Shown here: positions 33,549 through 45,665 of the stretch, piece after piece
Numbering within the stretch: the stretch's first letter is position 1
Layout of the letters: each line of letters begins with the position of its first letter
From: Caenorhabditis elegans
Lineage: Eukaryota; Nematoda; Chromadorea; Rhabditida; Rhabditidae
Direction: 5' to 3'
Assembly (NCBI RefSeq): GCF_000002985.6
Contig: NC_003284.9
Coordinates: 12,276,001-12,340,000 of the forward strand
DNA length: 64,000 nucleotides
Translations under genes and position numbers: made by a program
Notes under the pieces: generated by a model
The model's input: the letters and a program-made list of their open reading frames with translations, nothing else
Databases searched by the model: none
Told to the model about the DNA's origin: nothing

Positions 33549-36229
33549 GTTCAAATTATCAAAAATGTAAGTTTCATAGTGTCCAAAAACGTTGTCAGAA
33601 CTTGTTGTATTATATATTTCAAAAACTAATATCACAAGAAGAGTTAGTTTTCTCACTACAAAACTGAGATATATTTTGAAAATTTCTCAGTAACGCTAAC
33701 TAGTAAGCAGAGTTTCTGGAATACGGTCATTACTTGAATTTTTGTTTTTAACAACATTACATAATTGCCACTTTCACGTTGTTCTAAATTTCAGTTCCCG
33801 TAGGTGTGCCAAGAGAAGTTCCAACGAATAAGCCACAAATCCTTCACTGGTAGAGTAGATCCAGCCGCTATCCTTGCCCCAATTGAACACGACTGCCATC
33901 TCCTCATCGCAATAACTACTATTTTCTCAGTTTTTCTCACTATTGTACTTTTTAGTTCTATTCCTAGCAAAGAGATGTTTTAATAATTAATAGTGTTGTT
34001 GTTCTATCGAAAAAATATTCAGCTGAAAAAGTGTTTTTTTTTAAATTTTATTCCTCGGCAATGGAATGAAAATCGAGAGAAAAGATTTCAGAATGGAGTA
34101 GATGAGGGAAAAAAAACAGTGAAAACGCGGTCATTGCGATAAATTTGAATTCCTTCATTTGAGTTTTTGACATGTCATATTTAACATGGTATCCGTTATG
34201 TATATTCTGGCTATCATATTTTCAGATTATCTTAATTTTTACTGCAGTGAGAAACAAAAACTATACTTTCATCTTCACAAATTTTTCCATTTACCTGATC
34301 GGTCTCTCTCTCGGTGAAAAATAAGAGGTCACCGTCGTTCACCTTTCTGATTGCAACTCTTCCTCGCACAACTTGTCCCAATCACCACGTGATTCATCGA
34401 AAATGGTTGTCCATCGTTCCTCGAGGTGGCAAAAGAGATATTTCTCTATTTGTTTTTCTTTCATCTTCTTTCGATTTTTGAAAAAGTTGGGTGGAGACAC
34501 TTTTCGTCATTGGCCAGAAGACACTGTACGCTTTATTTCATCATTTTTTCACTTTATCGAGATATGTAAAACTTGCCGGTTAGTGAGGACATTATGTTAC
34601 CATTTTTTCTAATTTAATTTAGGATGCCATGATTTCAATATGTATATTTTACAGAATAATGAATGTCCGTGACAATACCTCCGCTCAAGATAAATTTGAT
34701 TTTGGATAAGTTATCTGTCATCGTCTGATGTCTTTGAACTTCTTCGTTGTGAGTCTCCGGTCTTTTGTGCATCGACAACTGCATTCCATCAACTAAACTC
34801 CGATTATTGACATGGCTGATCCATGTCATGTCATGTCCAAGCTCCAAGCCATGTCATGTCATGTGCTCCAAGCTGAACAAGGTATGTGCTTGTCTTCATG
34901 ATCTGCTAATGAACAATATGTACGACAATGGATTCCCATGATGCTTCGCTTTGAGTGATGGTACCGGTGTGCTAAAACTCAAAAAGACACGATTTAGTAA
35001 AATCAGGTATCAGAAGATTGTGCTAATGTCAAGACTATCCATTTTTCAGTGATCGAATATCTGCGACAATCAGCATTCAGATTGTCAGTAAGCTCGTAAT
35101 TCAGTCCGGCTTTCCAATACTTTTACTCTTTCCAAATCTTTTTACAGAAATCAATTGATCGACGCAACCTCCCGTTGCCTGAAAAAAAAAACGGATTCAA
35201 AATGCATTTCGATTGGTGGGATGTGTGAGTCATAATTCATCAAGGTAGGAATGTAGGAGTGCGGATTATTTTTTTAAATTTCATCCGCCTGTGTTCTATC
35301 CCACGATGCGACATCTGAAAACTTGTAATTTATTCATCAATATCACAATGATAGAAAAAAATCACACTGTACTCATCTTTTCGATTTTCCAACTAATCAG
35401 CTGGTCAAAAAATGAGGAAAGTGGTGCATACCGTACTCCTGTTTGCGTCTGAATCATCATGAGTCAGCTCCGATGGAGGACACTGTGAAATAATGTGGAC
35501 GGAGTCACTTGATTGGCCTCCTATCCACATACTTTTCACAATCATTTGGCTTACTAAAAGCTATCCGGTTTTTTTTTTGAGAATATATGTTCCAGGCGAT
35601 TTTTTCTTTTTTTTTAAACGCATGTCCTAGTACAGATGTTTCCCAGTTTGCCACTTTTTTTAAAATGAAAAGCTATTTGTCCAGGTTTGCCAGGAGAAAA
35701 TAGCCCACAAACCTTAAATTTTGTTTAAAACCATTTTTCTTGAGGGATGACCACAATCTTGACCACAGTTTCACCAGAGTTGCTGCAAGAGTTCCAATCG
35801 AGGTTCCCAAATTGTTATATGTAAGTAATGTTTTATAACTCCTACAAAAAAGTTTCAAAGTGTCCCCAATTGAACAAATTTCGTAATAAGACTTCTAAAA
35901 ATTTTTTCACATCTGTATATCATACAATACGCAAAATGTAGAACTCAGAAACTTTCAACGTGTCTGGCTTGGATATAACTAGAATTGTTACTGAATAAAC
36001 TGTTTTGATAGTTTTATAAATTCGCAACGTGATGATCTGAATACTAAAAACTTGTACTCCTTGTCTAGCCGTTTAAAATTGAAGAAAAAAAAATGAAATG
36101 ACCAAATACGCCCTCATTCTGAATATTTTAATAATTTCAAAAATTTTCACGTTTTGATAAGTTGAAGATAAAATATACTTTCACAATTTACATTATGGCC
36201 TATTTTTTTACCAAACTTTCAATTTTCAG
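33549..36229. other. 2.7-kb region, mostly unexplained
   Basis: Includes an alternative terminal exon for the PHD gene (33795-33853). Further on there is a short CATGTCATGTC repeat (34815-34862), and scattered ATG-plus-donor candidates (34402, 35201) that may be first exons of the gene ending at 36730 but could not be joined in phase. No other coding signal. Confidence 0.35.
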
Positions 36230-36730
36230 GCTGTGAGAAAAGGTGCAGTCACGAGAGCATGAAACTTCATCTTACTGGAATACCAACACTGAATGAGAAA
36301 TATGCAACAAAGCTGGAAAAGTTCTATCTCGTCATCAACTATCACCCAGCTAACATTGGTAAGTACGAATAAAGAAATAACTTATCGAACTTCTTAATAA
36401 AGGCCAAATAAACAATCTTTTTGCAGCAAGGGCATTTAAATACTCGTCGTTTGTAGTCTATCTGAAGCGTGGGTTTCACCCACAAACGGGATTTTCGTTG
36501 AACGGTTACTGCGTTGGACCATTCCTGAAACATGGATGTGACTGCACACAAGTAAAGCCGGTTAATATTATCGCTTTGGTGAGAACATTTGTGCACGATC
36601 TGGTTCAAAAACTTTGAATGCATATTTTAAGATTTCTCTTAACACGGCAATCTTCAAAGAAGCTGTTTCGGGTTCCGATAAGGACTTCCAATACTTGACT
36701 CCGGCCATTGGATTTTTTCATCAACTTTAA
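36230..36730 (+). CDS. Last three exons of an unrecognised gene (5' end not found)
   Basis: Exons 36230-36358, 36427-36578 and 36632-36730 join in phases 1 and 0 and end at TAA, giving about 126 codons. The peptide is protein-like: CEKRCSHESMKLHLTGIP, FYLVINYHPAN, SFVVYLKRGFHPQTGFSLNG and a Cys-containing HGCDC. The first exon enters in phase 1, so coding sequence lies upstream. No start could be joined; the 5' part may be lost and this may be a relic. The mariner element begins 180 bases downstream. Confidence 0.45.
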
Positions 36731-36930
36731 TATTTAAACATTTGTCATGCAGTCAATCAATCCTCTCGAAACTTAAAATAAATTTTGATAATGTTACGTA
36801 TTTGTTTAAAAAAACATTTGATCCTCAAGGTCATTGTACTTTTCAAGTTGTCAGCATATCACGATTTTAATCAATTTTTTTTCTTTTTTGTTTCTTAAAT
36901 CGCACTATTAGGTTGTGAAAAAAGTTCTCT

Positions 36931-37013
36931 CCGAAATTATTGAAAGTTTTGCCCCGGAAAGTTCTGCAGCTTTCTGGACTATTCTATAATAGAATGTTGT
37001 AGAACATCCTAAT
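36931..37013 (+). repeat. 83-bp direct repeat, copy 1
   Basis: Part of the mariner left end. By eye identical over all 83 bases to 37279-37361, the two copies bracketing the tRNA-derived insertion. Confidence 0.95.
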
Positions 37014-37278
37014 GGGGGGCAGATAGCTCAGTCGGTAGTGGTGGCCGCTAGCAGTCTGGAGGTCACGAGTTCAAGTCCGGCCTCACCCCCTAGGTTCACC
37101 CAGTCTCTATTGGGAAGTGGAGCAATCCACGACTGGATTATCGGCCACAGTCCCCGGCTAGGACGTGGCTTAAATTACAGCCCAGAGGGATCACCACCAG
37201 GCAGTGTACCTGAATCCCAGATCCGCAGTGCATAGCACTTGAAGAACGGATCGTCCTTTAATCCTTTTTTAATTTAAT
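37014..37278 (+). mobile_element. tRNA-derived SINE-like insertion inside the mariner
   Basis: Begins with a tRNA-like head (37014-37091): GGGGGGC pairing with CACCCCC, box A-like TAGCTCAGTCGGTAG and box B-like GAGTTCAAGTCC. A non-tRNA body of about 170 bases follows and ends in a T-rich tail (CTTTAATCCTTTTTTAATT). The head is a plausible internal Pol III promoter. Layout fits a SINE; the flanking 83-bp duplication is far longer than a normal SINE target duplication. Confidence 0.7.
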
Positions 37279-37361
37279 CCGAAATTATTGAAAGTTTTGC
37301 CCCGGAAAGTTCTGCAGCTTTCTGGACTATTCTATAATAGAATGTTGTAGAACATCCTAAT
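37279..37361 (+). repeat. 83-bp direct repeat, copy 2
   Basis: Second copy of the 36931-37013 segment; sequence to its right continues the mariner 5' region. Confidence 0.95.
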
Positions 37362-37413
37362 AGCATCTCCCCTAAGCCTATATAAAACGCGCGCGCTTGC
37401 TGATCGACCAACG

Positions 37414-38349
37414 ATGATCGAACTTTCTCAACCTCAACTTCGACTGCTCATCTTCTTCGAGTGGAAGAGAGGAGCTCGTGCGGCTGAGACGGCTGCTAAA
37501 ATATGCAACGTGTTTGGCAAGAATGCCGTCACCGATCACACCGTTCGCTATTGGTTCGCTCGCTTCGCTTCTGGATGTACGAGCCTCGATGACAACGACC
37601 GCTCAGGAGGCCTTCTGTCATGATCGATGATCAGTTGTGAGCCGCCGTGAGGGAGAAGCCGAATCAAACTACACGTGAATTGGCAACATAGTTCCAATGT
37701 AGTAACCACACCATCAGCAACCACTTCCACGAGCTCGGCTACAGAAGAGTGATGGCGAGATGGGTGCCTCATTCTCTTCTTCTTTCAGATGCAGACATTT
37801 GCGATGATCTGTCAGTCTCCGCTCCTCACTCAACAGAGGAAAGACTTTTTGGCGGACATAGTTACCGGAGACGAGAGCTGGCTACTCTATAATAACGCCA
37901 CCCATTGTTCTGTCTGGATGTACATGACGAGAAGCCGCCCGTGCAGCCAAATCCGGAGCTCCATAATAAGAAGTGATTGCTGTGCTGCTTGTGGGACGCG
38001 AAGGGTATGCTGCATTTCGAGTTGCTTCCGCAAGACAGAGCAATCACGGCTTCCACCTACTCTGATCAGCTGAATTCGCTCGCTCTTGCAGTCCAAGAAA
38101 AGCACTCAAGACACTCGCGGCCCACCTTCTTCACTACAACGCGCGCCCTCATGTGGACACCCAGGCCAAGTTGCAGGAGCTCGGCTGCATCACAGTTTTC
38201 CATCCACTGTACTCGCCGGACATTGCACCTTTGGATTGTCACCTTTCCGCCCACTCAAGCTGTTCCTTAAAGATCAGAGGTTCGCAAAGTTTGAGGACCT
38301 CAAAAAAGCAGTGAACGACTTCTTCGACTCGCGCTCGCCCGCGTTCTAG
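37414..38349 (+). pseudogene. Mariner transposase, inactivated
   Basis: Starts at ATG 37414 with the N-terminal helix-turn-helix (AAETAAKICNVFGKNAVTDH, then VRYWFARF). A TGA at 37621-37623 ends the first frame; later pieces lie in three frames: the GDESWLLYNN block with the first catalytic Asp (frame of 37789), LLCCLWDAKGMLHFELLPQD (37977 frame), HYNARPH and YSPDIAPLDCHL (38132 frame), then a tail back in the first frame. The canonical HDNARPH motif reads HYNARPH, so the second catalytic Asp is replaced by Tyr. At least one stop and three frameshifts; not functional. Mariner transposases cut and paste elements at TA sites. Confidence 0.92.
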
Positions 38350-38497
38350 AAGAAGAGGGTCGACGATCTTCCCAATAGGTGGCTCACAGTTGTGAATAAT
38401 AATGATGATTATATGGTTGATTGATAGTGACCGAAAATAAAGTTAATGAGAAAATGAACTGGAATGAAATTTCGGAGTAAACTTTTTTCACAACCTA

Positions 38498-39904
38498 ATA
38501 TTTTTTCATATTCTCCCATTCGTTTCGATGCTTTTCGCGACGTGTGAGGTCTCCAAATTTGATACGAATACCGCTTTTCTCGAAGAGAGCGCCAGTCATA
38601 GAAACGAAAATGGACCAAAAAAACGTAAGAAAATTTGAGAGAAAGTAGACAAGACGAGGGAAAATTAGAGCGGTGGCGCCGACGGGTGGTCGTGTGCTCC
38701 TTCTCGCTCATTTTCGCCGCGGTGCCCTCTGTCATTTTAAACAAAATTTATTTCAATAACTCATTGTGTCAATTAGGTGATTGTTATATTGGCACAGAAA
38801 AAACAGACCACCTGAACTAGAAATGATGGATGTTCTATGTGGATATTGTTTCAAGCAAACAAAAAAGTAGAAACTACAGTAGACTTTCCTTACTTTTGGC
38901 TTAAAACTTAAGAAATAGTGTGAACTTTTTATAAGTACGTTTAAAAAATTCTCAAAAGTTCAAACTGACTTTTAAATCAGAAGCACAATTGTATCAAGCC
39001 TGAAAATTCTTTAGTGAATGACATTCCTGCGTCATTAAGGTATAACTTTGCATTCAAGTCAAAAATGTTCCACTCAAAGTGTGCCGTATGGTTTTTTTTT
39101 TGAAGTCAAGGTCTGTTAAGTTACATTTATTTTCTTTACCTTATTGCATCAGTGCTGTTTTTTTTTTGCATATTTTGCTTTCCTTTTTTAGATGGACATC
39201 ATATTCTATAACCGTATCTTTTTTGTTCCTTTTTCACTACCTTGGTCGAAAAATTTTTAAGGAGTGTGTCCGACTAGACTGCGAGAAAAACGAGTAATTA
39301 TGTGAGCAGAAAACTTTTTCGATCACGTTGAGTATGCGTTTTGATATTTCGGAAACTTGAAAGGGCTTTGCTCTTTTTGAACTTTGATTTTTTTTTCGAA
39401 TCTTGAAAATGATACCTAATGAATTTAGCGAAACAAATAGAAACCGCGCGTTCAAAAAATAAATTACTATGCTCTTCAAAATATAATTCCCTTGGCATTA
39501 TTCCAATTAATTTTCTACCTGAATGAATAAAACTTAAATATGAAAACCAAACTTCAAAACTCTTATCTCAAAATATATAAAACTCCTGACAAAAGTAAAA
39601 TGTGTATTTAATGCGATTACTACTCCCTAAATCTCTGGTGAAATATTTTTTCTATGAATGTTCTGTGTTCTCTTTGTGACAAGAGAAACACGTTCAGTAA
39701 AATATAACTGATAAGAAAAATTTCAAGATAGCATCTTGAGATGAAGCTGACCTTGAGCTCTCATAACCCTTTGTCACCCGACTATTTGTGGAATTCACCA
39801 TGCGAGTTTCTTTTGTCGTTAACAATTTTCCAACAAAAAAAAAACTTCATAATTGTAATTTTTCAGCCAGCCTTTTTTTCAAAAACACTTCTAGAAATCA
39901 CGTT
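38498..39904. other. 1.4-kb intergenic region
   Basis: AT-rich with poly-T runs; no coding exon supported. Upstream region of the gene at 39905. Confidence 0.45.
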
Positions 39905-41673
39905 ATGTCGGCTGCGAAGGATCAGCAAGTAGTAGGAAACATGGATATAAACGATGTAAGTCTGTAAACATAATAGGTATCTATTTCAAATTACGAAAAG
40001 TCTAGTCAAATTTTTGAAAAAAACTCATATGTTATTTATACGAATTTTTGTGGCAAATAAAAACGTTCTTATGATTTTATAAAGTTTTTAAGGCTATTAG
40101 CCTAAATTCTCATTACTGTTAGTCGAAATATTGGAGTTAATAAGATACCCTAATTTTTGGGGTGTATACTGTTTTTGATCAGATATATCATTTTTAACCT
40201 ATTCAAATTTTCAGATTCCACTAGAAGATCTCAAAAATCTAAACATTAAAACGGACCAGAAAGAAGATGAGGCTTTCAAGAAGCCATTTCCGCCAAGTAT
40301 CTACAAACGACGCGCGTCAAAAGATCATTTGATCAAACCTACCGATTCTCCGTCCGGTCTACATTTTGGACCGATTGAAAACAGTGTTCCAATAGCCTCA
40401 AATAATCCTTCAAAGCGTTCAAAGCATGAGCCATTTAAATTCAACTTTCCACAAAAAATGATGGAGTACCAGAAGGACGTTCAAAATGGTTCATCAAACT
40501 ATGAGTATTTCCACAGTCCTATGGCAAAGAACTACGCCAGTGCCAAAATTGGAGAGTCCAGCAGAGTTATTCGGAAAAGTGTAGGTTATTGAAAAGTTTG
40601 TTCTGTGAAAAATGGATAAGTTTTTAGCCGCGATTCTTGAGAGCTCAGCAGAAAGTGGAGGATGATGAGTGTAGCAGCGATGAATCATTGGATGATTCCG
40701 AAACAAGCGAAGAGGAAGATGTAGATAGTGGTAAGTTTGAATAAATAAGAAACAAGAGAGTAGATCAAATATTTTTTTTTTAATCGAGTTTATTAAGACT
40801 TTCCACCTCCCAGAAAGTTCGAAATATTTAGAGTTTTACTACAGTCATAAGATTAGGGGTTTTGGTGCACTGAGCAAAAGAATAGCGTTTTAAGGTTCAG
40901 AAGCCAATCAGATTTTTTCAATAATTGCAGATGGTGAATGCGATGAGGAGGTTCAAGCGGTTTTGGATAGTCTGGAGAAGAAGAAAATAACTGATGGAAA
41001 TCCAATTGAAGTTGAGCAGCATAAAAAAATGGACAAACCTCAAACGGAAACAGTAGAAAATGATAATGGAAATGTGATAGACGTGACGGGTATGCCTTAC
41101 ACCGTACTACATGTTAAAGGAAGTGACACTGACCGTTTTGTGATGTATAAAGGAAGCCTGCAAAAAATCATTGCAGTCCAGACTGTTCGTCACGTTGATT
41201 ACCAATACCAAATCTACATCATAAACAAGAACAAGCCAATAGATATTTTATTTGGAGAAGTGATTTTGTCGAGTACCTTAGGTCTTGGAGAAGATGAAGC
41301 AACAATGTCTCGTGATGCACAGTTTGTCAATTACGCCAGAAATATCGCTAGGAGAAATCATTTCTATGAAGATGGAGGGACTCTAACTGAATTTGATAAT
41401 CGATTTTTGTTGGTTAAAAAATCAAGAGTATTAAACAATGATGACCGAACTTTCGTCAGAAATGTTCCACGGGACTACAAAACCGAACCTCCCATAATAG
41501 AAGAAGTTCTTGAGCTCACCCGAAACTGCCCAGAGAAGCATCCAAAAGCCCATTTGTACCCACCAGCGTTCAGTTACGCGATGATCGAATATTCCGAAGA
41601 TCGTTTTTGGACCGAGCGAACAGTTGATGTTCCTCCCGGAGTTCTTGTGCCCAATGGACCACGTAGGCAGTAA
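39905..41673 (+). CDS. Unrecognised 420-aa protein with acidic linker, four exons
   Basis: Exons 39905-39955, 40215-40580, 40628-40730, 40931-41673; phases 0,0,1. The first 160 residues are polar and probably disordered, with basic KRRASKDHL and KRSKHEPF segments. Exon 3 encodes an acidic stretch rich in Asp, Ser and Glu (around residues 150-175). The C-terminal 220 residues look folded: VIDVTGMPYTVLHVKGSD, FVMYKGSLQKIIAVQTVRH, NNDDRTFVRNVPRDYKTEPP and a final PPGVLVPNGPRRQ. No signal peptide or transmembrane segment; a nuclear role is plausible from composition only. I do not recognise the family. Convergent with the homeobox gene, 566 bases apart. Confidence 0.75.
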
Positions 41674-42239
41674 TCAAAATATCAAAGTATTCAGCAAAAT
41701 GTGGAAATGTTTAAATAGGATCATATCAGACCAAATCAATTCCCTATACTTCGGATCATTTTCAATACCTCTCCACTTCATGGTTGTCATAGATTTTCAT
41801 TTCACCATTTTGTTTCTAACCGCTAGATAATATAATTTTACATTAGTTTCCAATTTCAGCATGTTATTTTCGCAGTTCCACCAAAATTTCATACTACTAC
41901 TTGTTATGGATATAACTGGCCTGAGTTCTTAAAAACTTAATTAATTTCAACTTTTTTTTCAATATCACCACTTTCTCAACATTTTTAAAAACGCTTCAGG
42001 AAAATCTCCTGTTCTGTGAATAGTTATGTTGTTCTTGTTACCTCATTTATATTGTAAGCCCTTGTCTAAAAATTGTGATGTTGCATTTTGCAGCCAAAAA
42101 CATTGGTCAGTATCAAATAAATTTCTTAAAAAAGTAATACATCTTATGGAACACAGGATGTATTTCAATGAATTTATTACTTTATAACATCATGGCAAAT
42201 GTATGAATGAGTACTCAGTACCAGCATTATTAAAGTTTG
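41674..42239. other. 3' UTRs of two convergent genes
   Basis: AT-rich; holds AATAAA near 42116 on the plus strand (AAATAAATTTC). No coding exon supported. Confidence 0.45.
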
Positions 42240-44700
42240 TCATCGAGTTTGATTTGGGTTTTGTAGAGACTGTTGATATTGGGCCATCTGAAAATGAGAA
42301 AACTGTTTTTTTCGGAATATGCATGATTTCAAAATCTGGCAGTAAGAAAAAACCTAGTTTCTCAACTTTTCCAGCTGCTCGCAACTTGGAGTACATCGTT
42401 TCCAGAATTTGATGTATCCAAGAACGAGTTTTTTTTCAAGTTTAACAAAAATCCGGGTTTTGAAACAAACTACATATATTGCTCTATTTTTGCAAGTTCA
42501 CAGTATTTGAAATGAAAACTTACCATCTCAGGATTGTACATGGAAAAATTGAAAGGGGCAACACCGATGGGAAATTGATGACCAGGTAACATCATCTGAT
42601 ATGGGTTCATCATTCCTGCAAACGCGTTGGGTACCAGACTATACGGAGCTCCAGGAGCTCCAGGCGGAGGGCGATCTTCTGGTTTTCTGTTTTCTCTTCT
42701 TTCATCCTCATTCTTAGCCATTGTTTTCTTGTAGCGAATTCGCTTATTTCCAAACCAGTTTGATACCTGAAAATAAACTGTAAACTACTGTAAGATTGTA
42801 TGCAGATATCTGGGACTAAATTTTTTCAAATAGAGTGATAGAGTGTTAAGAAACACTGACAATATTGACAGTGACAAAAATAGTTTTTAAAAAAGTTGCA
42901 TAATTTTTAGGTTCGTGTCTATAGAACAGCGATTATTTTATGTAACCACAATTATATTCCAAAGAATAATGAACTAGTTTTGCGTTTCTTTTAGAAAACC
43001 TTACTTCCCATTTTCTAGAAACTACTAAAGCATTCGTTAATTCTGAACACCGTTTCAACATTTCCTATTCAAAACTCCCGCGCAAATATTAATAGGAGAC
43101 AGCTGACGCAAATGGTGATGATGGCGCATTTTAGCGAGCTTTTAATTTAGGCCTTATCAATATTATCTTCATGCAAATCGTAATATTCTTCAAAAGTTTT
43201 TTATGCATATTTTTTAGTATGTAATTTTGTATTTTCAATTTTACCTGAGCAACACTAATGTTACATTGCATAGCTAAGGCCTGTTTGACCTCTTCCGACG
43301 GGTATGGATGATTGATGTTTGCTAGGAAGTACTCGTTGAGAATCTCGGTGGAAGTTTTCGAGAAATTTCTTCTCTTTCGACGAGCATCCAGATAACGCTT
43401 TTTCAGTTGGATAACTTCTTCGCAGGCAGTCTGTTTTAGTACAAAACAGACCTTGTTAAATTTACCGGACATCTTGTTCATAAACTTTTCGGTTGACTGA
43501 AAAATTGGTTTAATCTTTTCACCGGTAGATTTATGGCTTACCTGTTGGGTGATTGGACGGAATTCTCCTTGTTGCTGGAGAACATCTTCAACGTACTCAC
43601 ACCACTTTTTGCAGTGCTGAAATTTGTATATTGGTTGGTGATATATGAGACGATCTTACCTTGTCAAACGCTTTTGTCTCATTTTCAAGCTCTCGTCTCA
43701 CTTTCAAAAGTTGTTGACGATACTCGTATTGGTCAGTTCCAGCAGCTTCCTGAATACGCAACAAACTATCATCGGGTCCAGCAACTCCTTCTGCTTTGAG
43801 CATGGTATCCAGCCGTTCATCATTCTCTTGTGCTTCAAGATCCTTCATCATCTTTGTCGATAGGTCGATTTTGGACTTCTGCTCAACTAGAACATCTTGT
43901 ACGGCTCGGTAGAATGGATTGATCTTGATTTGTGGTTTTCTGAAAAATTCATAAATACTTTTGACAATTTTTTATTTTTTATTTTCAGGAGGAAGTGAAT
44001 ATCCTCTTTTCTTTTTTGTATCTTGATAGTAATCTCTAGTGTTGGTTTTCATCTTATCGCAACTTCTCCATAAATGTATAGTTACCAAAACAATATTATG
44101 ATAAATACTGAAGTTGAAAGAAAAACATAAGCACTCCAGCGGAGAGTTTGCTTAAGAAAGTTTTTCCAAAAAATAGTTTTCAAGAAGTTTGTGATGATAG
44201 TTGAACTAGAGCAATGTTTTAAGGAGCGGTACTGTTCAAATAAAGAAATTAGAGACAGGCTATTGCCTACAAAAGCTGATCAAAAAAATTAAACATTTGA
44301 TGTTTTACGAAACTTTGCTTAAAAGCATATCTTGTCATTATTTTTTCTTGAGTCGTAAACTAATCAAAGTATTTTAAGTATGAATGAACATTTGTTATCA
44401 ACATCTATAAACATTGACCAAAATTTTGAAACTTATTAATAATTTTGATTTGAATACTTATATCATCAACACGCCCATGAAACAATATTGAGAATTTTTA
44501 TTATAGGAATATCAGAAAAAACAAGCGCAAACCATCACATAACGATTGTTGATTTTTTTTTTTGAAAACTTCGATTTATGGCAGCACATAAGCAAAAATC
44601 TAACTCACAATTTATTGACAGCTTCATTATCCATAGTCATGTCGGTAATTTTGACAACTTCTGACAGCAGATCCATAATCGATTTTGACGCCTCACTCAT
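42240..44700 (-). CDS. ceh-40: PBC-class TALE homeodomain transcription factor (329 aa, six exons)
   Basis: Minus-strand exons 44700-44609, 43939-43660, 43616-43542, 43496-43245, 42766-42524, 42287-42240; phases 2,0,0,0,0; total 329 codons plus TGA. PBC-A/B domain: FYRAVQDVLVEQKSKIDL, MMKDLEAQENDERLD, GVAGPDDSLLRIQEAAG, then CKKWCEYVEDVLQQQGEFRP. Homeodomain about 187-249: ARRKRRNFSKTSTEILNEYF, the TALE loop NHPYPSEEVK, and recognition helix ISVAQVSNWFGNKRIRYKK with Trp48, Phe49 and Asn51 intact. PBC proteins (Extradenticle/PBX; ceh-20, ceh-40, ceh-60 in C. elegans) bind DNA as cofactors of Hox and MEIS proteins. The 329-aa length and srd neighbours match my memory of ceh-40. It could in principle be ceh-20 or an orthologue in a sister species. 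Confidence 0.85.
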
Positions 44701-45665
44701 GTCTACAATAAACCAGAATTAATGATAAATGACAGGAAACGTATTGGAGATAAAATGTTGATGAGACGGACACATTAGCGAGAGGTGGGGTAAAAACGTA
44801 ACGTTGTCAAGAATAAAGACAAATTGTGGTTGACAGACAGTATCGGTGCACGCAACGCAAGTGGTTGTAAATGATGTGCGCAGTTTGGGCGAGTCAATCG
44901 AATACTTTTTTGTGTGCAAGCGTTCGTTGCGTAATGAGCGCAACTGTGCGGTGAGATGGGAAGGTCAGCCGATATTCAGTCACGATATGAGTTGCAACAG
45001 ATGCCGTTTCCCACATATTGGATTATTCGCCCATTGTTCTCCTCTTTCTTGCTCTTAATGTTGCCTAATCGTTTTTTTTTGTGTTCTCAATCTTACAAGT
45101 TAATGCATTTTTTATTGTTTTTTTCTCAGAAGCAAAGTTGCGTTATATAGTAACCAAATTTGAATTATGCTTTTTTTCAATTAAATCTGAAGATAGTGGA
45201 CAGTCACTTTTTTGAAGAAGCCTGTAGAAACAACAGAACAAAATTAAATGGTGCAATTTTTTCTGATTTCACTGTTAAGCTGCAGTTTTTAGTTATTAGT
45301 TTTGCAGTCAACAAAGATTATCTGCCAAACTTGGAAGGGTGTCAATGTTCCCATTGCTACATGTTGTTTTCCTCTGACGATTTATGGGTTGAAGAGTCGG
45401 GAAAGGAGTGGGATGAGAGTCTAATGTCGCGTTAGCAATATCGATCGATATAAATAAGTGTAAAAATATCTAATTCCTCGTTTTCTTCATTTTGTATTTG
45501 AACGAATGGTCTTCTGTTTACACTCTCAATTATTCTCCGTCTCGAAAACAACTGTTTGGACTTTTTTTTTTCAATCTTACTCTTTTGTTCCACATTTTTT
45601 TAACGTTCTCAATTTTTCAACTGGTTATACAATACCTATAATTTTTTTTAAATTTCAGTACAACA
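44701..45665. other. Divergent promoter region between homeobox gene and next gene
   Basis: About 960 bases shared upstream by genes on opposite strands. Open frames here have no splice or homology support. GC-richer patch at 44760-45060. Confidence 0.45.

Larger units (their letters stand above)
36911..38495 (+). mobile_element. Defective mariner transposon (1585 bp, with nested insertion)
   Basis: Terminal inverted repeats of about 28 bases with two mismatches: GGTTGTGAAAAAAGTT... at 36911 and its complement ending at 38495, flanked by TA at 36909-36910 and 38496-38497. It encodes a mariner-type transposase pseudogene and is interrupted near its left end by a tRNA-derived element flanked by an 83-bp duplication; without these it would be about 1.24 kb, normal for mariner. 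Confidence 0.95.

Noticed and set aside
37014-37091. Functional tRNA gene
   Set aside because: Boxes A and B are tRNA-like but the D and anticodon arms do not fold correctly, and it is embedded in a longer repeat body inside a mariner.
45160-45435. 91-codon open frame with Cys and acidic residues
   Set aside because: No splice site or start signal; lies in the divergent promoter region.
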